Source: Parvimonas micra (GTDB taxonomy: Bacteria > Bacillota > Clostridia > Tissierellales > Peptoniphilaceae). From it: a DNA stretch of 64,000 nucleotides. The notes beneath the pieces were generated by a model. It ran no database searches. It was not told where the DNA came from and worked only from the letters and a program-made list of their open reading frames with translations. The stretch is from contig NZ_CP148048.1 of NCBI RefSeq assembly GCF_037482165.1, forward strand, positions 434,001-498,000. The letters are read 5' to 3'. Positions 35,505 to 45,431 of this stretch are shown one piece after another. The position numbers were made by a program, and so were the translations under genes. Numbering within the stretch: position 1 is the stretch's first letter; each line of letters starts with the position of its first letter.

Positions 35505-36379
35505 TGAAACTTTATGAAAAAGATAATTTAGTAATTTTAGAAGATGTTGAGAATTTTGATGCTAGAGCTATATTTACTTGTGGGCAAGCTTTCAGATGGT
35601 ATGAAGAGAGTGATGGAAGTTTTACAACAGTACATTTAGGTAGAGTTTTAAATGTTTTAAACGAAAAAGATAAGGTTGTATTTAAAGGAACGAATTTGGA
35701 AGAATTTAACGAAATTTGGATTGATTATTTTGACTTGAATACAAACTATAAGGAGATAAGAAAAGAGCTATCAAACAATGAAATTTTAGCAAAGGCAATG
35801 GAATATGGAAAGGGGATCAGGATATTAAATCAAAATCATTTTGAAATGTTAATTAGTTTTATAATTTCAGCTAATAATATGATTCCTAGAATAAAAAAAT
35901 CTATCGAAGTAATCTCCATGAGATATGGGAAATTTATCTGTGAAGATGAAAATAGAAAATATTATTCATTTCCAACGGTAGAAGAATTGAGTAAGGCAAC
36001 TGTTGAAGATTTAAGAGAATTTGCAAAAGTTGGCTTTAGAGATAAGAGGATTTTTGATACAGTAAATATGATTTTAAATGAAAAAATCGACTTAGATAAT
36101 TTTGAAAATTTAGAAACTGATACCTTAAGAGAAGAACTATTAAAATTTTCAGGAGTTGGAAATAAGGTTGCAGATTGTATAATGCTATTTTCATACAAAA
36201 GAGGAGAAGTTTTTCCAGTTGACGTTTGGATTAAAAGAGTGATGGAAGAACTTTTTATAAAAAAAGAAACTCCTGTTAAGAAAATTTCAAAAGAAGCAGA
36301 TAGAATATTTGGAAAATATGCAGGCTATGCACAACAATATCTTTTCTATTATGGAAGAGAAGAAAAAATAGGGAAATAA
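35504..36379 (+). CDS. ogg: 8-oxoguanine DNA glycosylase/AP lyase (OGG family)
   Basis: This enzyme excises 8-oxoguanine and nicks the abasic site. The 291-residue protein has the OGG N-terminal domain (CGQAFRWYEESDGSF), then the helix-hairpin-helix with catalytic Lys221 in FSGVGNKVADC and catalytic Asp240 in FPVDVW. The N-terminal domain separates it from endonuclease III and MutY, and there is no iron-sulfur cysteine cluster. It resembles OGG1-type enzymes found in clostridia. A dispersed repeat and terminator follow. Confidence 0.9.
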   Translation: MKLYEKDNLVILEDVENFDARAIFTCGQAFRWYEESDGSFTTVHLGRVLNVLNEKDKVVFKGTNLEEFNEIWIDYFDLNTNYKEIRKELSNNEILAKAMEYGKGIRILNQNHFEMLISFIISANNMIPRIKKSIEVISMRYGKFICEDENRKYYSFPTVEELSKATVEDLREFAKVGFRDKRIFDTVNMILNEKIDLDNFENLETDTLREELLKFSGVGNKVADCIMLFSYKRGEVFPVDVWIKRVMEELFIKKETPVKKISKEADRIFGKYAGYAQQYLFYYGREEKIGK

Positions 36380-36380
36380 G

Positions 36381-36443
36381 AACCCCAGCCTTCCTCGATG
36401 CTTCGCATCGGATAGGTGCCTGGGAACCTTGTTGTTTTACAAT
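36381..36443 (+). repeat. Dispersed structured repeat, copy 1
   Basis: It matches copy 2 at 53852-53917. Shared pieces are the hairpin CGATGCTTCGCATCG and the tail ACCTTGTTGTTT-ACAATA. Outer arms are CCCAG/CTGGG here and CCCAC/GTGGG in copy 2, a hint of compensatory change. It lies 1 base after the glycosylase stop and 3 bases before a terminator stem. Confidence 0.75.
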
Positions 36444-36446
36444 AGG

Positions 36447-36478
36447 AAAAAGGAAGTGATATATTTCACTTCCTTTTT
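36447..36478. terminator. Bidirectional terminator between ogg and the S8 protease
   Basis: A 13-bp stem, A run plus GGAAGTGA (36447-36459) with TCACTTCC plus T run (36466-36478), flanked by A and T tracts. Confidence 0.88.
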
Positions 36479-36481
36479 GTG

Positions 36482-39400
36482 TTATTTTTTTATCTTCTTA
36501 CGAATAGTTAATGAGCCTAATATAATTGCGGAAATAACAAATAATACTATTGAATTGTTTGAAATTCCTGTTTTTACTAATTTGTTATTTTTATTCTTAG
36601 TATTAGTATTAGTATTACTATCATTAGTATTATTATTTGAATTATTACTGTTATTATTATTGTTGTTTGGTAATGTATCTTTTTTAACTATTGTTAAAGA
36701 TGTTTCTATTTTACCTGTAGTAAATTCAAATAATAGTTTATGTTCGCCAACTCCTAAAGTGTTTATAAAATTATCATTGAATTTTATAATTGTACTTCCT
36801 TTTGTAGCTGAATAAAACTCTTTGCTTAATTCTTTTCCGTCAACTAAAACTCTAACAAATTTTGAAATATCTTCACTAATCTTAATATCAGATATTTTTC
36901 TTCCAACTGTTACAGTTTGATTTTCTCCATAGTCAAATTTTAATTTACTTGGATTGTCATCAGGATTTTGAGGTTTTTCTTTCTTAGAAATTGCGATAGT
37001 ATCTTCTGCTGTTTTATCTTTAGTAAGTTCTACTTCAAAATTGTTTTTATCAATATTGTAGTTTTCATTTAATTCTACTTTTATTTTATATTTTCCAAGT
37101 AAAACAGATTTTTCAAAAGATTTATTTTTGTTTTCAAGCTCAACTTCTTCTCCTGTTATTACATTAATAGCTTTAATTTTTAAATCCTGTGGTATATCAT
37201 CGCCATTAACTTTTATTTTAATTACAAATCCCATAGTTGCTTTTACATTTTCAATATCTTTTATAGCAGTTTCAAGTTCATTTAATTTGAAATTTACTTT
37301 TAATAAGTTTTTAGCATTTTCTATGGCTTCTAAATATGCTTCATTATCTTCTTCATCTGAATTGATATAAAGATTACCATCAGAAATCAATTCTTTTTCA
37401 GCTATTAAATTTTTAAGTTTTTTTACAAGCTGAGCATAAGGTTTATTTCCATCTAGTGAATCTTTTGCGAGTTTTATATCTTCAACAGCTTTCTTAACAA
37501 CAAACTCATTTCTACTATTTTCATTATCTATTAATTCCTGTCCTGCTTTTATTGAATTGTCATACAATTCTTTTAATTCATCAATAGCATTTATATATTT
37601 TTCTGAGTTCTTGATTTCTTTGCTTTCTTCAACTAAGGATTTTAATTCTGAAATATCTATACTATTTGGTTTTCGCTTTATTTTGAAATTAAACACTTGA
37701 TCAGGATTTTCTAATGTTAAGTTGAAATTATTTATTGCATTAGGGGAGATTTCATAATTTGAAAGTTTTCCATCAATATCAGTAATTTCAAGTTTATGTT
37801 CTCCGATTGAAACAGGAATTTTATTTCCTGAAAGTGAAATTTCTTTTCCATCAAGTTCGATTTTACTTAATTTATTAGCTGTATCAATAAATTCAAGTCC
37901 AATATCAATTGTACCTTTTGTAATCTTTTCAAGATTTACTGAAATTTCATTAGTATCTTTTGTAATTTCAATTTCCTTGTCTATATTTTTTCCTTTATAA
38001 CTTTCCGGGCTAACTATTTCAAGTTTATATTTTCCTACTTCAATATTATTTTTTCCGGATTTAAAGTCTAATTCATTTAGTTTGAATTTTACATTAGGAA
38101 TTTCTGTATCTCCAGCTTTAAATTTAATATCAACTTCTTTTCCATCTTTAACTTCTTTAGTAATATTAAGAGTTATAGGATGTCCTTCAGCACCAAAGAC
38201 CCATGCTTCTCCATTAGGACAAGTATATCCACTAGCTAAATTTGTTACAACTACATCATATCCTGAACCACTTGGAATAAGAACTGAATGAGTACTTTCA
38301 TCTGATTTTTTATAAGTATGTTTTACAACAACTTCATCAGAGTTTTTCTTTCTAATTTCTAATTGAAGTTCATCATTTGGATAGTTTTCAGGAATATTTG
38401 CATTAATTTTTCTTGGATATTTTTCAACAAAATTATTTTCATTATTTTTTCCCCAAGTGAAACCTACTGTGACATTTTTTTCACCCCTTTTAACTTCTAT
38501 AACTTTTTCTTTTAAATGGTAAGTAGGGGTAGGTTCATTAGCTTGAGCTTTATATTCTCCATATTCTTCCTCTTGAGCTTCAATACAATACCAACCAGGA
38601 TTTAGTTTCATTCCTGGTGTATAGTCCAGACTCAATTTACCTTTTTTAAAGTTGAATCTTTCGTTATAATTGTAGATTTTATACTTTGTTTGAATTCCTT
38701 TTTCATTTCCATTATCTTGAATTAATAGTGAAAATTTATCTTCGTCTTTTTCTTTGAAATATTCAAAAACAACTTCTTGTACAGGATTTTCTTCTGTTAA
38801 TTTTACTGTTTGCATTCCCGGAACTACATAATATCCATTAGGAATTTCGTTAGGTACTATTTCTGAACGACCTCTACCAATGCTTCTTATATTTACAGGT
38901 TGACCAACTGAAAGATTCATTCCCATATATTCGATATGTCCATCATATCCCTTTGTTATTGGAATAACTTTAAATTTACTTTCTGAGAAAAGTAAATCAA
39001 TTCTTTTTTTGAATGAATTTTCGTCAATTGTTGTTTCTGATATTTCTTTTTGCTCATCTGTACTAAGTTCATAATTGTATTTTAAAGCTTTATTTGCATC
39101 GGTTATCTCAACATTTAGCTTATATTTTCCATAAGGAGCATTTAAGAAAAATTGTGGAGTATCTTCTATTTCTTGCTTTAATTCAAATTTTAATTTAGGA
39201 TTTTCTACATTTGTAGCAGTTATCTTAAATTCATTAAGGGCTAAATCTCCTGTGCCTCTTGCAAGAACCATCTTTTGACCAATTTTTTGTTTTGCAAATT
39301 TTAACTCTATTTTTTTATTTAAGTTATCATCAGTTATTTCAAATTCTTGTTCAGTATTTTCTCCAATTAATTTATACTCAATAGGGCAGAATTTATAAAT

Positions 39401-42400
39401 AAAAGTATATTTTCCGTTTCTAAGTTTTTGAGTATTTTTAACTATTTTATTATTTTGGTCATAAAGGTCAAACTTTATAGGAACATTTTCTCCATCTTCT
39501 GTTTTTGCAACAACTTCAAGTTTTCCAAGTTTTTTATCAGAAGGCATAATTTCACAGTCTTCAGTATATTCGTTATATGCAATATCTGTTGCAGTAACTT
39601 GAACATCTTTTAAATTTGTATCATCTTTTAATTGGATCTCATATTTATTTTCTCCAATATTTTTAACTTCAAGTTCAACCTCTTTTGGTTGCTTATAGTC
39701 TGGAAATTGAGGATATGGTGCAACCATTTCTATTCCAGTGGCTTTAACATTTCTTATTTCATTTGCATCTTCAACTTCAAAAGCAAATTTTTTAGTTTCA
39801 TTATCGAATTTAGCATTTTTAAATTTAGGAGCTTCTTTATCTATTGAAAATTTAATAGAATGTTTTTGTTCTTTTGCTCCTTCAGTAGTAGGTTTTGCTA
39901 TTATATTTAGAGTATAATCTCCATCTTTTTGATTAGATAAATCCTCGATGCCAAGATTTGTATAACCTAAGAAGTTTTCGTCTAAATCTTGTCTATCTGC
40001 CCAGTCTGAAATGTTTTTAAGGAAAAGTTTTGAATCTTTCTTTTCTGCAACAATTTCATTATTAGAATTTCTAATTTCGTATCTTGCATCAGCATTTCTT
40101 GTGAAAACGGAATAAAGTGTAATTTCATCTAACTTTCCATCTCCATTAGGGCTGATAATCAATTTTTTATTAAATTTAGGTTTTATATCTGTTTCTTTTT
40201 GAGCTTTTTTCAACTCGTTTAGTTCATCGAAATTTTCCATTCCTAAAACAATAGGTTTGCCGTCTATTTTACTTTCAATATGAGTCATAAATCTATGCCA
40301 AGCATTTGTTATTGGTTTTAAATTCCAGAACATTGGATTTTCTTTATTAAAATCAAATTCATACACAGGTTTTTCGATAACTGAAAGATTAGTAAAATCT
40401 CCCTTAAAAGTAACGAATGGGAAATTAGCTTTTTTGCCATCATTACTTGATAAAGTTAAGAAACCTTCAATAAAAGCACCTTTTTCAAAATCTTTAAGTT
40501 TTTCTAGATTTTCAACCGGAATATTTATTTCTTTAACAATTTCTTGATTGGCACCTATAGTAAATTTTTCGTTTTCTAGTGTTTTAGTAAATAATTCTGT
40601 AGGTTTTAATAAATTTTTCTTTCCTTTATGTTCATCAACGGTTACTATTACAGATGGTGTAATTTCTTTTGAATGATTTGAATAATTTTTAATTCTTAAT
40701 TTTAAAGTAATAGTATCATTTATTCCTTTTATGAAAGTAGAAGGAACATTTGTATCCTTATCAACAACAGTAAAGTCTAATTCAGTTGCGGACTTCATAT
40801 CAACTACACCAGCACCTTGATGTCTAGGGGAGACAGGTACATTATTTTCTTTATCATTAAGTGGTTTTGCAGAATTCATAAGTATTGTCTTAATTAATTT
40901 TCCTCTATTAGCTACACTTAAGTTTTTAAATTCTGATCTTTCTTTTAAACTTTGAGAAACAAGGGCAACAGCACCTGAAACGTGAGGAGTAGCCATTGAA
41001 GTTCCACTCATTTCAACAAATCCTGAACCGTTTTTTGCAGAGTATATATGTCCGCCCGGAGCAGTTAAATCAGGCTTTAGAATTCCGTCTGAAGTAAGTC
41101 CCCAGTTAGAAAAACTACTCATTCTTCCTTCTAAAGGATTTTTAACTAAGTCTTCTTCGCTTGAAACAGTAACTTGAGTTGGAGTTTTTGCCTTTAATTT
41201 TTCTCCATCTTCCATAGATATACCAATTGCTGGAATTGTTGTAGAATTATCTAAAGACATTGAAAAAGAACCTAGTACATTGTTATAAATTATAACTCCA
41301 ATTGCTCCGGCATCTTCTAATCTTTTAATTTTGTTATTAAAAGTATCTCCACCACGTTTAACAAGAGCTACTTTTCCATTTACATTAGAAGGGATTGATC
41401 CTTCTAATGCTTCTCCACAATCTATAATATCAAAAGTTTTACTCTCAAAAGTTCTATCCTTAACTTCATAGTATACAATTTTTTCATTTCCTACTAATAG
41501 ATATTTTGCAATATATTCATTATTTTCAACAGAAGCAACTGTAATAGCACTCTGTTGAATTCCTGGGGATGCAATTGTTCCAAAGTCAGGATGATCTATA
41601 GAAATATCTCCTTGGTATTCGCCTTCATTACCGCCAGCGATAACAACATTTGTACCAACAGATGTGGCTCTATCAATTATCTCTGCTACGTTTTTATCTT
41701 TTGTATTATGAGTCCTTACTGTTCCTTTGGGTTTTCCAAGGCTCATATTTATTGCAGCAGCTCTTAAATAAACAGCATCACTTATAGCCTTTATATAATA
41801 AGTTGAGGAAGTTCCTTCATTTACAAAACAGTTCATCATTAAAAGTTGTGAATTTGGAGCAACTCCACGCCAATCATATTTATTCTTGATTTTAGTTTGG
41901 CTTCCACCAATAACAGCAGCAACATGTTGTCCATGTCCTTCTTCTGTTTTTTCAGGATTTAAGTTTGAATTTTCATTTATATAATGATATGCTAATGGAA
42001 CTTTTGAATTAAAATATACCTTATCTTCAGTGAAATTTTTATTTTCTCCATTTTTGTGTTTCACTAGTTTTTTAATATCTTCTTTTGTTATTGCAGGAAT
42101 AATGTCTTTATCCAATTTAAAAACCTCATGAGTTGGATCAAAGTTTGTATCAATAACTCCTACAACTTCTCCACGTCCATCATATTTTTTTAAAAAATCA
42201 TCATCAATACCGATTAACTTTGTTGCATGTGCAGCACTTCGAGGTGTAGGTTTTGCGGTATTCGGTTTCAAGTCAACTTCATATTCAGTATCTTGTTCAA
42301 TTCTCTTAATAAAGTCTAAATTTTTGAGCTTTGCTATTTGAGTCTTAGTTGCTTCGAATGAAATAAATGGCAAAAGAAACTCGTCTCTAGATAGTTCTTT

Positions 42401-42643
42401 AAAATCTCCTATAATTTCATTTATTTTTTCTTTTGCAATATTTAGAGAATTTGAATTTATTTCTTTTACTTTTTCATATTCTCCATTTTTTAAAAGTTTA
42501 TCAATGTTTTCTCCAGAAATTTTGGAAGTGTTAATTGTTAGAATGATTTTATTGAATTTATCTTCAGCTTTAGTTATAAAATTGCTTGTAAACATTGATA
42601 AAACTAAACATAATGCCAAAAATCCAGAAAAAAGTTTTTTCAT
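36482..42643 (-). CDS. Large cell-surface S8 (subtilisin/lactocepin-like) serine protease
   Basis: This 2053-residue secreted protease has a signal peptide (1-26), an inhibitor-like prodomain (about 30-125), and a subtilisin domain. The domain has Asp165 (GVIDTNF), His237 (GHGQHVA), oxyanion Asn339 (AGGNEG) and Ser549 (SGTSMATPH). A PA insert (about 385-500) lies between Asn and Ser. C5a-peptidase-like Fn3 domains, many prealbumin-type repeats (about 1050-1750), and a helical FIVAR-like segment (about 1750-1850) follow, then an Asn/Thr-rich spacer. The anchor region is LVKTG (2022-2026), a membrane helix and a KKIKK tail; the usual Pro of LPXTG is Val. It likely degrades host or environmental proteins and feeds peptide import. 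Confidence 0.93.
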   Translation of the reverse strand: MKKLFSGFLALCLVLSMFTSNFITKAEDKFNKIILTINTSKISGENIDKLLKNGEYEKVKEINSNSLNIAKEKINEIIGDFKELSRDEFLLPFISFEATKTQIAKLKNLDFIKRIEQDTEYEVDLKPNTAKPTPRSAAHATKLIGIDDDFLKKYDGRGEVVGVIDTNFDPTHEVFKLDKDIIPAITKEDIKKLVKHKNGENKNFTEDKVYFNSKVPLAYHYINENSNLNPEKTEEGHGQHVAAVIGGSQTKIKNKYDWRGVAPNSQLLMMNCFVNEGTSSTYYIKAISDAVYLRAAAINMSLGKPKGTVRTHNTKDKNVAEIIDRATSVGTNVVIAGGNEGEYQGDISIDHPDFGTIASPGIQQSAITVASVENNEYIAKYLLVGNEKIVYYEVKDRTFESKTFDIIDCGEALEGSIPSNVNGKVALVKRGGDTFNNKIKRLEDAGAIGVIIYNNVLGSFSMSLDNSTTIPAIGISMEDGEKLKAKTPTQVTVSSEEDLVKNPLEGRMSSFSNWGLTSDGILKPDLTAPGGHIYSAKNGSGFVEMSGTSMATPHVSGAVALVSQSLKERSEFKNLSVANRGKLIKTILMNSAKPLNDKENNVPVSPRHQGAGVVDMKSATELDFTVVDKDTNVPSTFIKGINDTITLKLRIKNYSNHSKEITPSVIVTVDEHKGKKNLLKPTELFTKTLENEKFTIGANQEIVKEINIPVENLEKLKDFEKGAFIEGFLTLSSNDGKKANFPFVTFKGDFTNLSVIEKPVYEFDFNKENPMFWNLKPITNAWHRFMTHIESKIDGKPIVLGMENFDELNELKKAQKETDIKPKFNKKLIISPNGDGKLDEITLYSVFTRNADARYEIRNSNNEIVAEKKDSKLFLKNISDWADRQDLDENFLGYTNLGIEDLSNQKDGDYTLNIIAKPTTEGAKEQKHSIKFSIDKEAPKFKNAKFDNETKKFAFEVEDANEIRNVKATGIEMVAPYPQFPDYKQPKEVELEVKNIGENKYEIQLKDDTNLKDVQVTATDIAYNEYTEDCEIMPSDKKLGKLEVVAKTEDGENVPIKFDLYDQNNKIVKNTQKLRNGKYTFIYKFCPIEYKLIGENTEQEFEITDDNLNKKIELKFAKQKIGQKMVLARGTGDLALNEFKITATNVENPKLKFELKQEIEDTPQFFLNAPYGKYKLNVEITDANKALKYNYELSTDEQKEISETTIDENSFKKRIDLLFSESKFKVIPITKGYDGHIEYMGMNLSVGQPVNIRSIGRGRSEIVPNEIPNGYYVVPGMQTVKLTEENPVQEVVFEYFKEKDEDKFSLLIQDNGNEKGIQTKYKIYNYNERFNFKKGKLSLDYTPGMKLNPGWYCIEAQEEEYGEYKAQANEPTPTYHLKEKVIEVKRGEKNVTVGFTWGKNNENNFVEKYPRKINANIPENYPNDELQLEIRKKNSDEVVVKHTYKKSDESTHSVLIPSGSGYDVVVTNLASGYTCPNGEAWVFGAEGHPITLNITKEVKDGKEVDIKFKAGDTEIPNVKFKLNELDFKSGKNNIEVGKYKLEIVSPESYKGKNIDKEIEITKDTNEISVNLEKITKGTIDIGLEFIDTANKLSKIELDGKEISLSGNKIPVSIGEHKLEITDIDGKLSNYEISPNAINNFNLTLENPDQVFNFKIKRKPNSIDISELKSLVEESKEIKNSEKYINAIDELKELYDNSIKAGQELIDNENSRNEFVVKKAVEDIKLAKDSLDGNKPYAQLVKKLKNLIAEKELISDGNLYINSDEEDNEAYLEAIENAKNLLKVNFKLNELETAIKDIENVKATMGFVIKIKVNGDDIPQDLKIKAINVITGEEVELENKNKSFEKSVLLGKYKIKVELNENYNIDKNNFEVELTKDKTAEDTIAISKKEKPQNPDDNPSKLKFDYGENQTVTVGRKISDIKISEDISKFVRVLVDGKELSKEFYSATKGSTIIKFNDNFINTLGVGEHKLLFEFTTGKIETSLTIVKKDTLPNNNNNNSNNSNNNTNDSNTNTNTKNKNNKLVKTGISNNSIVLFVISAIILGSLTIRKKIKK

Positions 42644-42672
42644 AACAATCCTCCTGTAAATAAAATTTATAA

Positions 42673-42701
42673 AATATTCTAATATTTTTTAATAGAATAT
42701 T
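42673..42701 (-). promoter_or_regulatory. Dyad at the 5' end of the protease transcript
   Basis: AATATTCTA (42673-42681) and TAGAATATT (42693-42701) form a perfect 9-bp inverted repeat with an 11-base centre, between the predicted transcription start and the ribosome site. It may be an operator or leader hairpin. Confidence 0.5.
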
Positions 42702-42722
42702 AGATATATAATATAAGAATAT

Positions 42723-42731
42723 TATATACCA
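42723..42731 (-). promoter_or_regulatory. Probable protease promoter (extended -10)
   Basis: On the minus strand TGGTATATA, followed by AT. No strong -35; TTGTAA lies 15 bases upstream. Confidence 0.45.
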
Positions 42732-42911
42732 AGACATGGTTTTTTACAATATTATTATCAACAACATTCAATTAATAAATCTAATGGAACTGATTAATTA
42801 AATTAGATTTTCTAATAATTTTAATTTAATTAAGTTAAAAATTTATAAATTTAATTTTGTTTAATATTTTAAAATTTTAATAAAAAATTTTAAATTTTTA
42901 GTAAAAAAGTA

Positions 42912-42939
42912 TTGAATAAAGATTTATTTGTGATATAAT
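42912..42939 (+). promoter_or_regulatory. Promoter of the regulator-potABCD operon
   Basis: TTGAAT (42912-42917), 16-base spacer, TATAAT (42934-42939) with TGA extension. Confidence 0.75.
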
Positions 42940-42946
42940 ATTTATT

Positions 42947-42979
42947 GTTTAATATAGGGATATTTATAGTTTAATATAG
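42947..42979 (+). promoter_or_regulatory. Direct-repeat operator candidate at the pot operon start
   Basis: GTTTAATATAG occurs at 42947-42957 and 42969-42979, 22 bp apart, two helical turns. The first copy begins at about the transcription start. The encoded HTH regulator is the obvious candidate ligand. Confidence 0.55.
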
Positions 42980-43001
42980 TGTTATATTAGGAGAAAGAAA
43001 A

Positions 43002-43544
43002 GTGGATATTGGAGAAAAAATTAAAAATTTAAGAACCATTTTGGGACTTACACAAGAAGAACTCGCAGAGAGAGCAGAGCTAACTAAAGGCTTTATTTCT
43101 CAACTTGAAAGAGGACTTACTTCACCATCAATTAGTTCTTTAGAAGATGTTTTAGAGGCACTTGGGACTAATATTTCAGATTTTTTTAAAGAAGAGAAAG
43201 AAGAAAAATTTGTTTTTCAAAAATTTGATGCTTATGAAACTATTTTTGAAAATGGAAATAGTAAATTAGAGTGGATTGTTCCAAATGCACAAAAAAATTC
43301 AATGGAACCGATTATAATAACTTTGAATGAACAAAAAAGTTTTTCAAGGACTTATGAACCTTTTGAGGGAGAAGAATTCGGTTATGTTTTGAAGGGAAAA
43401 GTTGAACTTCATCTTGGAACAAAGGTATTTGTTTTAAAAGAGGGTGAATGTTTTTATACGAGTGGTCAATTTGAAAGAAGTATAATAAATTTGTCTAAAA
43501 AAGAATCTAAGGTTTTGTGGATTACTAATCCACCGAGTTTTTAG
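43002..43544 (+). CDS. XRE-family regulator with cupin sensor domain (PuuR-like)
   Basis: This 180-residue protein has an N-terminal HTH (about 6-60, with GLTQEELAERAELTKGFISQ and QLERG) and a C-terminal cupin (about 105-180, EGEEFGYVLKGKVELHLG). Regulators of this design directly upstream of potABCD are common in Firmicutes and are thought to sense polyamines. The start is GTG at 43002 after TTAGGAG. It lies 9 bases before potA and so is in the same transcript; direct repeats at the promoter suggest autoregulation. Confidence 0.92.
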   Translation: MDIGEKIKNLRTILGLTQEELAERAELTKGFISQLERGLTSPSISSLEDVLEALGTNISDFFKEEKEEKFVFQKFDAYETIFENGNSKLEWIVPNAQKNSMEPIIITLNEQKSFSRTYEPFEGEEFGYVLKGKVELHLGTKVFVLKEGECFYTSGQFERSIINLSKKESKVLWITNPPSF

Positions 43545-43553
43545 GAGGAATAT

Positions 43554-44603
43554 ATGGGAAATCACGCAGTCGAATTAGTTAATATAAATAAAAGATTTGG
43601 AGATAATATTGTTCTTGACGATATAAATTTATATATTAGAGATAAGGAGTTTTTAACTCTTTTAGGTCCATCAGGTTGTGGAAAGACTACTACATTAAGA
43701 CTTATTGGAGGTTTTGAAACTCCTACAAGTGGAAAAATTTTATTTGAAGGAAAAGACATTTCTAATGTTCCTCCTTATGAAAGAAATATAAATACAGTCT
43801 TTCAAAAATATGCTCTTTTTCCAAATATGAATGTTTATGAAAATATTGCTTTTGGTCTTAGAATTAAGAAAATGCAAGAAAGTATTATTAATGAAAAAGT
43901 TAAAGAAATGCTAAGACTTGTAAACTTGAAAGGGTATGAAAAAAGATCTATTATATCTTTAAGTGGGGGTCAACAACAAAGAATTGCAATTGCAAGAGCT
44001 TTGGTAAACGAACCAAAAGTTTTACTTTTAGATGAGCCACTTGGTGCTTTGGATTTACAACTTAGGAAAGATATGCAAGTTGAGCTTAAAAATATTCAAA
44101 AGAGAGTTGGGATTACATTCGTTTATGTAACTCATGATCAGGAAGAAGCTCTCACAATGAGCGATACTATTGTAGTTATGAATGATGGTAAAATTCAACA
44201 AGTTGGAACTCCGATAGATATTTATAACGAACCTAAAAATGCCTTTATAGCTTCTTTTATTGGAGAAAGTAATATTTTAGACGGAGTTATGAATGAAGAT
44301 TTTGTCGTAAGTTTTTCAAATAGAACATTCAAATGTGTTGACAAAGGCTTTGCACCAAATGAAGAGATTGATGTAGTAATTCGTCCAGAAGATTTGGAGC
44401 TTGTTGATGAAGAAAATGGAATGTTGGTAGGTATTGTAAAGTCTGAAATTTTTAAAGGAGTTCATTATGAATTACTTGTTAAAGTTGGAGAAGTTGAGTA
44501 TATGGTTCATTCCACGATTACAAAACCTATAGACTCAAAAGTTGGACTTAGAGTTACACCTGATAATATTCATATTATGAAAAAAGGAGCTAAAGAAATA
44601 TAG
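43554..44603 (+). CDS. potA: Spermidine/putrescine ABC transporter ATPase PotA
   Basis: PotA energises polyamine uptake. The 349-residue protein has Walker [10 protein letters not shown], signature LSGGQQQR, Walker [12 protein letters not shown], switch THDQEEAL, and a C-terminal TOBE domain (about 265-345, with [10 protein letters not shown]). The phrase [11 protein letters not shown] is the normal Q-loop of this family. Its stop abuts the potB start. AGGAGG precedes the ATG. Confidence 0.95.
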   Translation: MGNHAVELVNINKRFGDNIVLDDINLYIRDKEFLTLLGPSGCGKTTTLRLIGGFETPTSGKILFEGKDISNVPPYERNINTVFQKYALFPNMNVYENIAFGLRIKKMQESIINEKVKEMLRLVNLKGYEKRSIISLSGGQQQRIAIARALVNEPKVLLLDEPLGALDLQLRKDMQVELKNIQKRVGITFVYVTHDQEEALTMSDTIVVMNDGKIQQVGTPIDIYNEPKNAFIASFIGESNILDGVMNEDFVVSFSNRTFKCVDKGFAPNEEIDVVIRPEDLELVDEENGMLVGIVKSEIFKGVHYELLVKVGEVEYMVHSTITKPIDSKVGLRVTPDNIHIMKKGAKEI

Positions 44604-45431
44604 ATGAAATTTAAGAGGTTTGCATATCCATACGTTGTATGGTTGGTAATTTTTATTGTTGTTCCTCTTGTTTTCATAGCAAAATATTCAGTTGACTATG
44701 GAGGAGAAAATTTTCTTTTTTCATTGGAACATTACAAAAGATTTTTTAACCCGACTTATATTAAAGTTTTATTAAGATCTTTAAGAATGGCGGTTTTATC
44801 TACAGTATTATGTCTTATAATTGGTTATCCTTTTTCATATTTTATTTCAAAGTTTAAAGTTAAAACCAGAAATATGATGATTTTGTTGGTAGTAATTCCG
44901 ATGTGGATGAACTTTTTACTTAGGACTTATTCTTGGATTAGTATTTTGAGTAAAAATGGACTTTTAAATTCAATTTTAGATTTTTTTGGACTTCCTACTG
45001 TAAATCTTATGTATTCTAATGTATCAATTTTAATAGGGATGGTATATAACTTTTTACCTTTTATGATTTTACCTATTTATACAACTTTGATTAAGATAGA
45101 TAAGGAATATATTGAAGCATCTCATGATTTAGGTGCTAATAGGCTTAAGACTTTTACTAAATTAGTATTTCCTATGAGTTTGCCGGGAGTTATTACGGGA
45201 ATTACAATGGTGTTTATTCCTGCAATTTCAACTTTCGAAATATCCGCACTTTTAGGTGGAAATAAAGAGAATTTAATAGGGAATATAATTGAACAACAAT
45301 TTAGAGTAACAGGAAATTGGAATTTTGGTTCTGCAATGAGTATGGTACTTTTAGTTATGATTTTGGTTTCACTTTTCGTTATGAATAAGTTTGATCCAGA
45401 GTATTCAAAAGAGGTGGAAAATGGAAAATAA
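44604..45431 (+). CDS. potB: Spermidine/putrescine permease PotB
   Basis: PotB is the first membrane subunit of the polyamine importer. The 275-residue protein has six hydrophobic segments and the EAA loop EASHDLGANRLKTFTKLVFPMSLPG, here longer than 20 residues so only cited by its ends EASHD and SLPG, which contacts PotA. The start directly follows the potA stop. The 3' end overlaps potC by 11 bases. Confidence 0.93.
   Translation: MKFKRFAYPYVVWLVIFIVVPLVFIAKYSVDYGGENFLFSLEHYKRFFNPTYIKVLLRSLRMAVLSTVLCLIIGYPFSYFISKFKVKTRNMMILLVVIPMWMNFLLRTYSWISILSKNGLLNSILDFFGLPTVNLMYSNVSILIGMVYNFLPFMILPIYTTLIKIDKEYIEASHDLGANRLKTFTKLVFPMSLPGVITGITMVFIPAISTFEISALLGGNKENLIGNIIEQQFRVTGNWNFGSAMSMVLLVMILVSLFVMNKFDPEYSKEVENGK

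Larger units (their letters stand above)
42644..43001. other. Divergent intergenic region between the S8 protease and the pot regulator
   Basis: It holds promoters for both directions, a dyad near the protease transcript start, direct repeats near the regulator transcript start, and an imperfectly placed 9-bp inverted repeat (42777-42785 with 42802-42810). I see no gene. Confidence 0.7.

Noticed and set aside
36597-36670. Minisatellite-like AT-rich repeats at the S8 protease 3' end
   Set aside because: They encode the Asn/Thr-rich wall-spanning spacer in frame, so a separate repeat element is not needed, although length variation between strains is likely.
36429-36815. Plus-strand frame of 128 codons, very hydrophobic
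   Set aside because: It lies across the terminator and antisense to the Asn-rich spacer and anchor of the S8 protease; the hydrophobicity is a by-product of the low-complexity antisense sequence and there is no ribosome site.
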